Of a stretch of 64,000 nucleotides of DNA, positions 32,433 through 43,936 are shown piece by piece (the stretch's first letter is position 1; the number at the start of each line of letters is the position of its first letter). The stretch is from Gracilariopsis chorda (lineage: Eukaryota > Rhodophyta > Florideophyceae > Gracilariales > Gracilariaceae). Where the stretch lies: assembly GCA_003194525.1 (NCBI GenBank), contig NBIV01000100.1:124001-188000 (forward strand). Reading direction: 5' to 3'. Below the pieces are notes generated by a model, which was given only the letters and a program-made list of their open reading frames with translations, had not been told where the DNA came from and made no database searches. A program made the translations under genes and the position numbers.

Positions 32433-35400
32433 ATGGTTATGGTCAAGCGCAACTACAAGGTTTACGCTGACCTTGGCCTGAGCCACCAGTTTATGGTGAG
32501 ATATCTTTCAGTCCTGGACACAGGTGCTGGCCCGAGCTTCGTCAACGGGTCGATTTTACCCCCGCTCTTGCGGTCTCGCATCCGTTCTACAACGGTTCCG
32601 GACGTCGCTGATGCGAATAACAATCCGTTGAAAACGGTGGGTGTCATCGACTTGGTCGTACGCTTGGGCACTTTCGTGGTGAAGCTCGACTTTATTGTTT
32701 GTCGGTCGTTGGCTGCGCCAGTTATACTGGGATGTGATTATTGCGACCGATTCATCGAGGCAATCCGGCCACGCCGGAGAACAGTAGAACTAGAGGATGG
32801 AACCACGGTTCCTATTGTTCGCCGACCGCTGAAGCGGGCATGGCAGAAGCAAGTTCCGCTACCTGCCGCGCAGGAACCACCCCCCGCTGCACGGAAGTCT
32901 ACGAAGCTCCGCGTTGCGGCATCGGTTTCTATTCCCCCTGAGACTCAGGTAATGGTGCAGGTCAATTCCCGTCAACACGGTGTTCGGATTGTGCAACCCC
33001 TTGCCTCGTTGTACGAGAAGTATCAACTTGCCGTTGCAAACGGAATTGTCAATGTGACTCCGGATGTCCCGTTCCGGTTGCTTGTCGCCAATCTTGGCAC
33101 AAAACCCCAGTATCTGGTGAAGAACCAAGTGATTGGATCAGTTACGCCGCACCCGCTGGCCATGCTTCCTACGAAGACTACCGCTGCCGATGTCCTCGGA
33201 ATTGTTGCCTCCGCAGAGGATTCGAACTCCGACGTCGTCGTGTCTAAGGAGGGGGAGGAGGCTACCGCGGCAGCGGACAATTCGCCGAGCACCTCGGAAT
33301 CAACGCCTGAAACAGGAACGCACGTGCCCACGAGCTACGATAGAATCGATCCTATCAAGGCTCTGGAGGACCTTGACTTCGTTCATGTACCGGAGTCACA
33401 CCGTCAACGTCTGCGAGACATGTTACGAGAGTTTACCACTATGTGGGATGGCTCCCTTGGGGAGATTAATGCAACCGAACATCGGATTGACGTGTTGCTG
33501 AATACGCGAACCGTCGCGCAACCCCCATACAGGGCAGGACCGAAGGCTCGGGAAGAAGAACAGTTCCAAGTGGAGAAGATGCTCCGAGCTGGAGTTATCG
33601 AACCGGCTCAGTCGCCGTGGGCATCTCCAGTGGTACTGGCCTTAAAGAGCGATGGAACCTGGCGGTTCTGTATCGACTATCGCCGGCTCAATGCCGTGAC
33701 GGTACGGGACACGTATCCTATCCCTCGTATGGACGAGTGTATTGACTCCCTGGGGAGCGCCACTGTGTTCACAGCATTGGACGCCAATTGGGGATATTGG
33801 CAAGTCCCTGTTCGGGAGGAGGACCGCGACAAAACGGCTTTCGTCTGCCATGCAGGATCGTACCGCTTTAAGCGGATGCCGTTCGGTTTAACCAACGCAC
33901 CCGCCACCTTTCAGCGGGCCATCGACATTTTGATGAGCCGCTTTAAGTGGCGGACCTGTTTGGTCTACCTGGATGACATTATCATCTTCTCGAACAACAT
34001 GGATGACCATCTAGACCACTTCCGAGACGTGTTGACCGTGCTGCGTGACGCAGGAATTACCCTCAACCTGAGGAAGTGCGAGTTTTTCACTGACACCATC
34101 AAGTATCTTGGGCACATAATCCGTCCAGGACGGTTGTCAATCGAAGACGTTCGAGTCAAGTACCTCGCGGAGGCGAAGGAACCCCGTACTCAAACGGAAC
34201 TGCGCCCCTTTTTAGGGCTGGTCAACGTCTACAGACGGTTTATCCCGAACTTTTCGGACGTTGCAGTTCCTCTCAACGCGCTCTTGCGGAAGGGACAACC
34301 ACCTAAACTGGACCCCCTTACCTCCCCTCAAAGGGTTGCTTTCAACTCCTTGAAGGAGGCTGTCATTTCAGCACCAATCTTGGCGTTGCCCAAACCGGGA
34401 CTACCATACTCCGTGGACACGGATGCGAGCGGCCATCAGGTCAACTTGGTCAGCGGGAAATTGCATGTCTTGGGTGACTCATTGTCACGAATCCCCGATC
34501 GTGCGGTGCTCCAACAGATACAGTGTGTGACCCCATCTTTTTCGGAGCTCGAAGAAGTCATTTCCGAGTATGAAAAGGATCAATTCTTTGGACGAATAGT
34601 TGCAGCTATTGCCGGCAAGTGGCCTGAGGACGCTAAGCTACGCAAACGACTGGAACTCATGTTGCCCTCGTTTTCGAAGGATGGCTTGCGCCTACTGTAT
34701 AAGGGAAAGCTTTGTGTGCCCTCTCATTGTCATCGCAAAGTCCTGGAGCTGGCTCATGACTCAAGGATAGGAGGCCATTTTGCATTCTCCAAGACACTTG
34801 CGAGATTGGCTGAATTTCATTGGAAACACCAGGCCAAGGATGTGAAGCGATATTGTGCTGGTTGTGGCATTTGTCAGCAACAGAAAGACTATTCGGGACA
34901 GATGTTGAATGATCCTACACCTCTCCCAGTCCCGACGCGACGATGGGGAATGCTTGCCACAGACTTTATTGTCAAACTGCCAAAGACAGATCGTGGATTT
35001 GATGCCATTGCTACGTGGGTCGACAGATTGTCAAGAAGAGTGAGATTTGTTGCATGTAAGGAATCTGACAAAGCATCGGACGTTGCAAACGCTTTCTTTA
35101 CTGACATCTTTCCACATCATGGACTCCCTGATTCTATTATTTCTGATCGTGACCCAAGGTTCATCTCTTCCTTTTGGCAGGAGCTTATGGGGCTTTGCGG
35201 CGTGAATACACGCATGTCTTCGGCTCGTCATCCTCTAACGGATGGATCATCCGAAGTGATGAATCGCATGGTTGAAAACTGTATACGATGCTTCTGCTCG
35301 TTTGAGCAAACTGATTGGGACCTACTGCTACCTAGTGCCGAGTTTGCTTACAACTCTTCCGTTTCTGAGGATATTGGACTGTCGCCTTTTGAAGTCGATC

Positions 35401-36050
35401 TAGGGTGGAAGCCAAAAGGGCCGCTTGACTCCTTATTTCAGACTACGCCATCGCTTGAGTCGTTGTCAGACTTCCGAGACCGCCTCCAAGCTGTGGCCAA
35501 CGATGCTACATATGCTCATGAGCTAGCAAAGGCGCGCCAAACAGCCGAAGCCAGTGTGCACTTCAAGAAGCCAACGTATAAGGTGGGAGATAAGGTTTGG
35601 GTCCCGCAAAAGCTGTTTCGTGACTCATACTCTAAAGCACAGGACTCATCTAAGCTTTCGGTGCGACGGTTTGGGCCTTTTCGAATTGTGGAGCTGGTTG
35701 GGAAGAATGCAGTACGGTTGTAGTTTCCCACTAACATTCGTACGTACCCGGTGGTTCATGTTTTTCAGACAAAGCCACATCAGGAGCAGCCGGCCAGTAT
35801 TGGGCAGTCGCCTCGTCAGACCCCCTCTCCAATTTGTCAGTCGTATGGAAGCAATTTGTACAACGTAGATCGCATCTTGGCCCATCGCAAGCGAGGTAGA
35901 GGATACCAATGGCTCACACTGTTGGAAAATTCTCACACTCACGAGGCTCAGTGGCAACCGACGAGAGATTTTGTCGATGCCGACGGTACACTAACTAAGG
36001 CATTTCGCGACTACATTGTAGACAAAAATCTTCTTTCTCATTTGCATTGA
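32433..36050 (+). CDS. C2 pol: protease-RT fused to foreign integrase-chromodomain
   Basis: ATG at 32433; 1096 codons open to a TAG at 35721, then 109 more in the same frame to 36050. Domains: retropepsin-like VLDTGAG at residue ~28; RT ~360-600 with an intact YLDD box at ~510; VDTDASGHQ (start of RNase H, ~660); then at residue ~669 a jump to VNLVSGKLHVLGDSLSRI, the end of an RNase H from another family. Integrase follows with H..H and CAGCGIC near 770-810, Asp in LATDFIV (~843) and SDRDPRF (~904), and Glu in GSSEVMNRM (~939). After the TAG comes YNVDRILAHRKRGRGYQW, chromodomain-like. Catalytic residues of PR, RT and IN are present, but about 110 residues of RNase H are gone, so it should not replicate by itself. 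Confidence 0.88.
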
Positions 36051-36089
36051 CGTGGACGTCAATGAAGATAGAGGGCAATGGTGCAACGA

Positions 36090-36321
36090 TGTTTATTGGA
36101 ATTGAAATTATCCTGCTTGTAATTGGACGTCAGGATAGACCAGGTGCACGATATTGTAATTGGGCAGCACAGAAGAAGCGTTGAAAGAAGCTTTGGGGAA
36201 CGGCATATAAGCCGCTGTAGAATGATAGAAACATGAAACAGAAAGAACATCGACCTGTCAGAGAACAGAGCCTCTATATTCTACATCCCTTGTTGCAACT
36301 GTTGTGGTGCTGTGAGCTACA
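36090..36321 (+). repeat. Possible 3' LTR of the foreign half of C2
   Basis: Lies 40 bp after the chromodomain-like stop. It begins TGTTTATTGG after a purine-containing AGATAGAGGGCAATGG and ends GAGCTACA, with a CATATAAGCC TATA-like word in the middle. No second copy exists in the window, so boundaries are a guess. Confidence 0.3.
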
Positions 36322-39190
36322 GATGGCAGTCACAGAGAGTCACGATAACACCTTTGGTGGTCTCCACACCGTGAACAGCCATGGCTCAATCGGCAACCAC
36401 CTTCGTGTGGTTTTTGTTTGGTTCAGGGTTCAGACCTTGCGTTGTTAATTTTTGTGGATATTGTGTCATTCACCATTAAAGGACGCAAACCAAACATACC
36501 CTGGGGGCAAGTTTCAGACGTCTCGACGGTTTTCTTTAGGGCCGGGTGCCCGATTCACAAAACTCAGCACAGTCTTCCAAGAGCGGCGGGTTGCTCTGAG
36601 TAGCTGCCAAGCCTCATACATGAGCGGTTTATTCTATCCATGCCTTTGACAGAGTTGGAAGCAATCGTGGGGGATCAATAACCCTCTGTCGATGTGCGTT
36701 TGCTCTGGTTGGAGCATTAAACTACTGTGTAGTTCCCGTTTTAATTTTTGAGTATTCTTTCTTCACCTACATCAGGTTTTCCATGTGCTTTTTGAGCGTG
36801 ATGCGACGGACGCAGGGGTTTACTCAACGACGCACGGAAAGCGAAGATGCGCTCAATCATTGATATGGATATCGCAGATGCGTTGTCGAAATCAAAATGA
36901 ATGGAGTTGAGTAGTGAAAGGTTTTGTTGTACTGTACATGTATTTTGTAGATAGGGTCGCGTGTGCTGCTTATAAAGAGGTTTTCTTGTGCTGTGTTTTC
37001 AGTGTCGAAGGAGTCGTTAGTATTGGATATGCGGACATTTTCGCAGCGCACATGGTCATTGAAAGGGGAGAAGTCGCAGTGAAAAGTGAAATGTCTTCCT
37101 TCTTCGTCACTGTCCCCCGCACTTGCCAGGCTGTGCCAAGCGCGACTCAGGAGTTTATTTTAGCTCGTCATCGGAGCAGCGCGAGCTGCACGAGTTCATG
37201 TCAGCGTAAGTAGTTGAGCTTACGTCAGTCGTGCAGCAATTAGGACTCCGTTTTGGTGTATTAGAAATTAGAAATTTGTATTCATTTGCAGCATGGTGCG
37301 TGTTTCAAACAATCTTCTATACTGTGAGGTTCGCAGGGGCACGCATGTACAGAAGAAGAACAAGGTGCAGCGCCAAAGGGTGTGGCACGTCACAGCTTGT
37401 TTTTCAACCAAGAACGGGTACGAGGGACAGACAGAGCGATGCGGAACGGCGGAGAAGCTGTAGCTGACTAGGAGCAAAGCACGTCGGCGAAGGGAGGGCA
37501 GGAAGATAAGAGCAGTGCAGAACGGGGAGAGAGCGCCACGGAAACGAAGCTGGTGAAGCACGAGCGAAACGGAGAACGGCGGGGCGGTGCTTTTGGAGAC
37601 TGCGTATCTGCAGAGTTCTTAGAGCAAGGCTGGCAGAGAGCTATATCCACAAAAAGAAAGCTAATTGAAGCAACTAATGGGCGCTTGGCATCGGTACCGC
37701 CGTTTTTCATTGCCCTTTGGGCGACGCGGCTGATTTTGTTCTTTCATTTCAGTGCGCGGGAAAAGCAACTCCAGATACCGGGAGTTGAGAGCGTGTAGTG
37801 AAATTGTAGTCGGCATTGATATTTGCATTGGCACTGGCAGTGAGAGTGGTTGAGCTACATTGGGGTGCAGCACGGGTGGCTGTTGTTACAAAAACTGCTG
37901 GCGGCTCGTACAGTAGTCGTGGAGGGTGCACCAGCGGGGTGTTACATGTTCTTAGAGCTAGCAATGCTACACTTTGATCTTTTGGTTGTCATGTCGAACT
38001 TGCTACAGCAGAACATGCAGCACTGGTATGTAGCGCTGCTCTTAGAGCATGCGCAACGGGGTGTGCCAATGGGCAAGACAGCAAACTGGCTTCCACGGCT
38101 GACGACCACTGTTGCCGAAAGCGTATTCACGACTATGGTTGGTGGACAGAATTGTGCGCTTTCTATAAAGAATAAAGGATGTCTACACGTGTGATTTTGG
38201 GTGGCGCGGAAAAAAAAAAAAGGCTCGCGATAGGGTAGACTGCCGAAGGTAGGGATACGTTTGGTAGCTACCTTTGGTACACCTGGGGTAAACGCCAGGC
38301 GACGGTCAACGAGACCTTTCTACTGGACCACATGTGAGATTTACTGCACGTGTACTGAGATAACAAAAACCACTTAGGCCAGAAGTCCGGTGTAAACCAT
38401 GGCAGTGACCCTTATGACAGCGCACATCTACACCACATGTACAAACGGCAGCAGTCGCACCCGTTGGCCCACATCGCACGCTGCCTCCCTCACGCCATCC
38501 CTGTTGTTGTCGCCGCCATCTATTCTTCTCCCTCGCGCTCCTTTTCTCCCACATTACTACGCGGTGACAGCATGCAGTGCTCGTCGGGCAACAGTGCGAT
38601 AAGCGCCTTATATTGAACACTTCGCGCAAGCGCAGCTCTCTCGCGTGCGCCCAAAACTTGCAGCGATCCCAACCCTTCTTGTAGCACGCCTCAACCCCCA
38701 CAGGTGCGTCGATAGAAGTTATTACGCTTGGCAACTCCTCCAAATGACCAATCCAATGGGCGGACACCGCTTCTGTTGTGTTCTGTGCAGCTTGCGTTGT
38801 AACTCAAGATAGAGCCTGGCGGCGTCCCGTTACGTTTGTCTTGCGCGGCGCAAAGCGGTCCAGTAGTAAGCTGCAGGTCACTGTCTCCGCAATTGTCAGA
38901 AGGGCGCTGGTTGTTCAGGGTTAAACTCCACACGGCATGCAGTGCTATAGCTCTGTTTAAGACTCGCCAAACACATGGAGCTGCACTGTATTATGCCAAC
39001 GTCACCCGCGTCAGACAGCGCGCTCCATGCAGCAGTGGTTGGGTGACATAACCTTATATTGCTAACCCTGAACTCGCCCCTATTCTGCAAGGACAGCAAC
39101 TTACTGATAAGATTGTACAACGGTACCATTTACACGAGAAAGAAGATTGCACGTGTATCATCGTGTGACTCCAAAGTCATCACCTTCGTG
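36322..39190. other. No supported gene
   Basis: Many short open stretches on both strands (up to 153 codons), none with a recognisable domain or consistent composition. An AATAAA at 38169 is followed 36 bp later by a run of 12 A (38210-38221). This could be the tail of an old retroposed transcript, but no body could be identified. Confidence 0.45.
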
Positions 39191-39197
39191 TATAAAG
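39191..39197 (+). promoter_or_regulatory. Possible TATA box of the cyclin gene
   Basis: TATAAAG lies 178 bp upstream of the chosen cyclin ATG. If used, transcription would begin near 39220, and a short out-of-frame ORF (39241-39312, starting ATGATG) would precede the cyclin start. Motif only. Confidence 0.35.
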
Positions 39198-39374
39198 CGC
39201 TTCCGCCTTCCCCGTGGCGCTCACCTGAGCGTCTCCAAAAATGATGTCGTTCAACAACTCTGTTGCGTCACAAAGCGCGCCCAACTGCACTTGTTCGCGC
39301 TTCTTCTGCTAAACATCAAGCACACCGGCCCGAAACCACCGCCGTCACTAACAGACAACCTCCCAAGCTCTCCG

Positions 39375-40838
39375 ATGGACTACAAAAGTCGACCGGACCC
39401 GAACCCAAAACACCCTACGTCTAACATTCGTTATGTTTGCCACCCCAACCAACCTTCACCTCATGACCATCCTTCTCCTCCTCTTCCTCAACAGCTGGTA
39501 CGGAGGCCGGCTCCTTCGCACCGTCTGTTCACCGTCTACCAACACCATGCCGCCGCCGACCGCGCCAACCGTCACACTCACGCCAACCAGTCAGCCCAGC
39601 CGCCCCTTATCCGCGCGCATCCGCATCACAATACGCACGTAGTATACCCACAACCTTCTCACCCTAATCGCATTCCCGCTCCACCGCCGCCGCCTTCTTC
39701 CGGCGCGCTTCCGTTTCCCGAACCGTCTCTGGTTGGCCGCTCTCGCCCACACGATGAGCCAATGAACCACACCCGGGCAGTGGCGCCATCGCAGCCTGGC
39801 GCCCTTGTAATACCATACGCGGCACAAATGCACATGATGCCCAAGCTGAACAACATGCATTCGCACTTGTCTCACCCCCAGCCTATGGCGCACGTGGCCC
39901 AAATGGGTGCGGTGCGTCCTTCCGCCGTAAGAGCGGGTCGCAACGCTCATGCAGCACACAGCGAGCGCTTTCTCGCAAGTATGAGCAAGGAACAATTTGT
40001 GGAGAACGCAAGTCGCGACCTGGATGAGTGCGCCAGGCGGAATGAAGGCAGGTTCGCACTTCCGGTTTACTCTGAGCCAGAGAGCGTGTTTTTCAGCGTG
40101 GTGAAACCGGAGATTCCCACCAAAGAATACCTCAAACGGCTTGTAACGTATACACACTGCAGCCCGGCGGCGTTCATAGTTATGCTCATCTACCTGGACC
40201 GTGTTGCACGCAATGAGCCTCGTCTAGTCGTGACGCTGTTCAACATGCATCGACTGCTTATCACGGCTTTGACTTTGGCTTGCAAGAATCTGGATGACCA
40301 GTGTTTTGCGAATGTACACTATGCGAAAGTGGGCGGTATCCCGACTGTTCGGGAGATGAATCGGCTGGAATTGCAGTTGCTCAAGTATCTGGATCGGAGG
40401 CTATTTGTGACGGAAGAGGATTACAAGGCGAAACTGAACCAACTAGCGGGGATGCAAGACCTCACAGGCGGATGCGACGGCAAAGGGCACGGTCCAATGA
40501 AAGGCGAGATGGAAGGGGGTTGCAAGAACTCACCAATGTGTATCGCGGACCAGATGTTCATTCACGGGGGAAGTGGAGCGAGTGGAATGAATACGAACGG
40601 GCGCAAGGGAACGATGGAAGATAGGGGTAATGTTCGTCGAGCAAAATGTGAGGTGATGACAGACAACGGGTACTACTCGGAGATGAACCACGGGGTTGGC
40701 CAACGCGAGGCGACGAAGACGACGCACGGCCGCGTGAGTGTGGCGTATGGTGGAGGACACGCGAATGGGGTTGGTGGAGTTGGTATGAGCGGCAATTACG
40801 GCGGAATGCTGATGGATGTTTGTCGGAAGGCGTTGTAG
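39375..40838 (+). CDS. PHO80-like (P/U-type) cyclin
   Basis: 487 residues, no intron. The ATG at 39375 is the first in-frame ATG of the open frame; upstream codons start only from a TTG and look unnatural. Residues 1-225 are a Pro/His/Asn-rich, probably disordered tail. The cyclin box is at ~227-356: EIPTKEYLKRLVTYTHCSPA, IYLDRV, FNMHRLLITALTLACK, DDQCFANVHYAKVGGI, and the L.YLDRRLFVTEEDY end. These are hallmarks of PHO80/P-type cyclins, which bind a PHO85-like CDK and in yeast and plants link cell-cycle or phosphate signals. Residues 357-487 are a Gly/Met-rich tail. The box is complete and the frame undamaged, so this is probably a working host gene. The partner CDK and pathway are not shown by the sequence. 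Confidence 0.9.
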   Translation: MDYKSRPDPNPKHPTSNIRYVCHPNQPSPHDHPSPPLPQQLVRRPAPSHRLFTVYQHHAAADRANRHTHANQSAQPPLIRAHPHHNTHVVYPQPSHPNRIPAPPPPPSSGALPFPEPSLVGRSRPHDEPMNHTRAVAPSQPGALVIPYAAQMHMMPKLNNMHSHLSHPQPMAHVAQMGAVRPSAVRAGRNAHAAHSERFLASMSKEQFVENASRDLDECARRNEGRFALPVYSEPESVFFSVVKPEIPTKEYLKRLVTYTHCSPAAFIVMLIYLDRVARNEPRLVVTLFNMHRLLITALTLACKNLDDQCFANVHYAKVGGIPTVREMNRLELQLLKYLDRRLFVTEEDYKAKLNQLAGMQDLTGGCDGKGHGPMKGEMEGGCKNSPMCIADQMFIHGGSGASGMNTNGRKGTMEDRGNVRRAKCEVMTDNGYYSEMNHGVGQREATKTTHGRVSVAYGGGHANGVGGVGMSGNYGGMLMDVCRKAL

Positions 40839-43111
40839 GAGCTGCGATTGGCGGTACGCCTTTATATGTCAGAGTGCGAACTGTCTTGAGGAGTATCCTA
40901 CTTTTTTTTTGTTTTTCGCTTGGCATTTACGGGCGCAGGTCGGGGCCGGCGTGGTGTATCCCTCAAATGTTGTACCGTACGCCACGAGGGTACAAGGGTA
41001 CGCCGTTTCATGTTATCAAGTTGTTGACGAAGCGCGTCAATTGCTGCGGACAACAAGTGTGCCCAAGGTTTTTGCGAAGGGTACCAACGGCAGATACCAC
41101 AACCGAAGGAAAGAAGGTTAGTCTTTTTTCGGCATCGCGCACACTACATGACATGCGTCTTCGTGGCAAGCAGACATGCCATCTCGCCCACATCTTTGCC
41201 CGCCCGCGCTGAGGCGCACGTGGCGCACTACCGTTTACCCTTGTTAGCCGCCGCCAATCCCTCCCGCACGTCCACTGAACGTGATTAAATTATTATCTGG
41301 ACGAAGACAGCCAATGCGCGCCCCGTACGCCGCGTGTGAGCCCCGCTTCCGCCGTTCTAGCTGACATGCACTCCGTATAGTTATGGAACGTTGGTTCGAA
41401 AATGTTGGGATAAGACAAATTTGTGTAAGGTGCATCAAGTTGAGATAAGGAGTGTGGTGAGGCAAGAGAAGGGACGGAATCCCGTCCCTTTTCTTGCCTC
41501 ACCGCCTCTTTGTTGCAGCAGTCGTAATTCGACCCAGACGAGTAACGCCTGGGTTTCATAAAGCTTCTAACAGTACTCCAGATATTTTCCGTGGCTCTGA
41601 TAGCACCTTTGCCTGCGCAGGTCAATTAAGCAGATCGCTAAAGAACGCAGATCGTCTAAAGGCGGCGGGCCCCCTGCATACAAACAACTGTTAGGCCTTT
41701 TGGAAGCCTTATGAGACATCACAAATGTTTCGTGAGTCCTTACTTGAGACACCTGCGTCATTTTGCAGTCAGATGCGTATATCTCATTCGCGCTCGCCGC
41801 ACATGCTTCTCAGATGCTAATACTAGAGAGTGTGCGAATATGATGGCTAACCGTTTAGTTTTCCCTGTACCCTTCAATCATGCATAGTGACAAAATCGGG
41901 CACGTATATCTTTGGTACCTTCTACTAACGGCGTATGGAGGGTTGGAAGTCGGTTCGATGGAAGACATTCACGTGGCTCTCTCTGTACTTAACCTTCCTT
42001 GTGGATTGACGCATTCTTGGTGGACTTCGTTTTCGTTCTACCGTTTGGGCTTCACGTTTGACAACATCGAGTATCATACGTACATGTGGTCGTGTATGCT
42101 GGCAGCTTCTTGCTGCTGGCTTTATAGAGTAGCAATGTGTCGAGCTCATATCGATCCGACTGTGTATACGTGTTGTGGTCAAAATTCAATGAAGAAAAGG
42201 AATTTATCGATACAAAGGCTACTTGTTCAACGTGGAGTCCGTCCGAGGGCCTCACTTCGGTTGCTCGCAAGATCATCGACGTTTATCGCACGCAGCCGAT
42301 GAGAATATAACTTTTAACTCAGTCCATGCTCTCACACCATCGGTCATGATGACGATATCATCTCTTTTGTTCATTTCCTAACCATTTTCTGCTTTAAGGT
42401 TGATTGGCTAAACTTCGGGCAACAGTTCGATAAACACGTTACTTCTAACAACTCGTGCAATTACCGGTCACTCGAAGGGAAATTGGTGCCTCGCCTGCGG
42501 CGCGGGACCTATTTTGCCACTTCCTGTGCCCCACAATCCGCACTGGTTCATCGATACAATTCATAATCACATTCATTTTGTGAGCCCTGACAACGCGGAA
42601 GGCGCGAGGGTGTGATTTACTTGGAGTTCGTCTGCTTATCACTGGTGCAGGCAGCCGTCGGCGGCTACTGTACTGTGCAGTCTGACACATTTTAAGTTTG
42701 TGTAAGAGCTCATCGAGCATATCTACGACTTGACCACGTGGTATGCTCAATGAGCCCGATAGTTTCCCAGAAAAAGAACAGTTTACAAGCTAGAACAAAA
42801 ATAAGGTATAGAGCAGAATAATTTGGCGCTACACCTTATTTCTGTTCTTGTCTTTGAATGTATACCCCTTACAACTTAAAAGAACCCTAAAACACAACCC
42901 CCTACAACCGCTAGGCCAGAAGAGTTCAGAGGGGTTCAGATGACATACTCCCAAAAACATGTATGTATAGACTTTTCAGATAACATATCTATAAATATAT
43001 AGTCTATTCTTTCATATTCCTTTTTTTTAGTTATGGAATCAAATGGTAATGCGGCGAACATCGCCGTCTTGTCAATCTTTCACACATGTATGTCCAGTTT
43101 CGACATAACTC
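40839..43111. other. Intergenic, no supported gene; contains one strong hairpin
   Basis: Short open stretches only. One minus-strand stretch (42445-42750) has RAFRVVRAHKMNVIMNC followed by DEPVRIVGHRKWQN, which reads protein-like but matches nothing I recognise. See 41456-41503 for the inverted repeat. Confidence 0.45.
41456..41503. repeat. 22-bp inverted repeat with 4-nt loop
   Basis: GGTGAGGCAAGAGAAGGGAC (41456-41475) continues to 41477 and pairs with 41482-41503 with a single G:T mismatch across 22 positions; the loop is AATC. It would form a long stable hairpin in DNA or RNA. It is intergenic, about 620 bp past the cyclin stop. It could be an insertion end, a transcript terminator or a small hairpin RNA; none is shown. 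Confidence 0.8.
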
Positions 43112-43936
43112 TTACCTATGGTGAACACCACTCATATGCCTCTGCAGGTGGTGTTTTCTTGAAAATTCTCTTCCACAAATTTCACACCTAAATTTGTCTT
43201 TCGGTCTCGTCTCAGGGTGTATAATGCCCACATGGATTTCCAAACCATGTTTGGTAGTAAATGAGGAAAGACAGCGCGAACAGTCAAATTGCTCCGTGAC
43301 TATTGTGTGCTTTTCGCGAATATGCCGTTGCAAAAGTCTTACCGTAGAATACGTCTTGTCACATTCGTCACAGTGACGATTTTGCAGTTCTCCGTGGTGG
43401 CTTTGCATGTGCATGGTCAGAGATTGTTTCGCCCTAAACTTCTCGCCGCAAACAGTACATGGTTTTTCCGCATGCTTTTCTAAATGGCGTTGGAATAATG
43501 CATGGTAAGATGTTTCGTAGGGACAGTGATCACAATTGTACCGTTTGTCACAGGACTGCAGGTGCTGTTCAGCGATTTTTCTCGTCTCAAATTGTCTCAT
43601 GCACTTTCTACAGGTTTTATTCCGCTGTTTCTTAGTTTCACGTTCGTCTGTGGCATCAATATCAGAGGCTGGTCGCTTGCGGGAGACTGCAGGCAGTGCG
43701 CTGCCTGCTGTAGATGGACCTGCGGCACTCGATGGTTCACCTCCCTGAACAGGATCTGGCATTCTGTTTTCTGCCCGTGGTACTTCAGGTGTAGCAGCTG
43801 GCTCAGTGCCAGAGCTTCCTTGACTACTGAGCTCTTTCAAGCATTCGGCAGCTTCATACTTGTCGTGCCCTTCCTTTCTCCTTCGTTCCGTGCTGCTTGT
43901 CGAGTGATGGCTACTGGAATTGCTTTGTGACGACAT
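43112..43936 (-). CDS. Six-finger C2H2 zinc-finger protein
   Basis: 274 residues from an ATG at 43936, no intron. Residues 1-108 are Ser/Pro/Ala-rich with a basic RKR and a KKQRNK patch, a likely nuclear signal. Six zinc fingers follow: 109-129 (CRKC...H..C, a C2HC variant), 135-155, 160-180, 189-210, 219-240 and 251-272, the others with the C-X2-C-X12-H-X3-5-H pattern. It is probably a nuclear DNA-binding protein; the target is unknown. A partial paralogue lies at 1-291, and the duplication includes ~390 bp of upstream DNA. A C2H2-encoding part of a mobile element is an alternative to a host regulator, as two copies flank transposon-rich DNA. Confidence 0.85.
   Translation of the reverse strand: MSSQSNSSSHHSTSSTERRRKEGHDKYEAAECLKELSSQGSSGTEPAATPEVPRAENRMPDPVQGGEPSSAAGPSTAGSALPAVSRKRPASDIDATDERETKKQRNKTCRKCMRQFETRKIAEQHLQSCDKRYNCDHCPYETSYHALFQRHLEKHAEKPCTVCGEKFRAKQSLTMHMQSHHGELQNRHCDECDKTYSTVRLLQRHIREKHTIVTEQFDCSRCLSSFTTKHGLEIHVGIIHPETRPKDKFRCEICGREFSRKHHLQRHMSGVHHR

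Larger units (their letters stand above)
29190..36060 (+). mobile_element. C2: chimeric Ty3/gypsy element (family C 5' part, other family 3' part)
   Basis: Starts with an 802-bp LTR (29190-29991) shared with C1, then a primer site, gag and pol. Up to ~34440 the protein text is family C. After that it is integrase plus a chromodomain-like tail from a gypsy element with no counterpart in C1. RNase H is missing between the two parts, yet the pol frame stays open across the junction. No copy of the 29190 LTR is seen after 36060, so the element ends are not a matching pair. Confidence 0.8.

Noticed and set aside
37850-38194. 114-codon hydrophobic plus-strand frame
   Set aside because: No signal peptide plus domain pattern, no neighbour support; likely chance.
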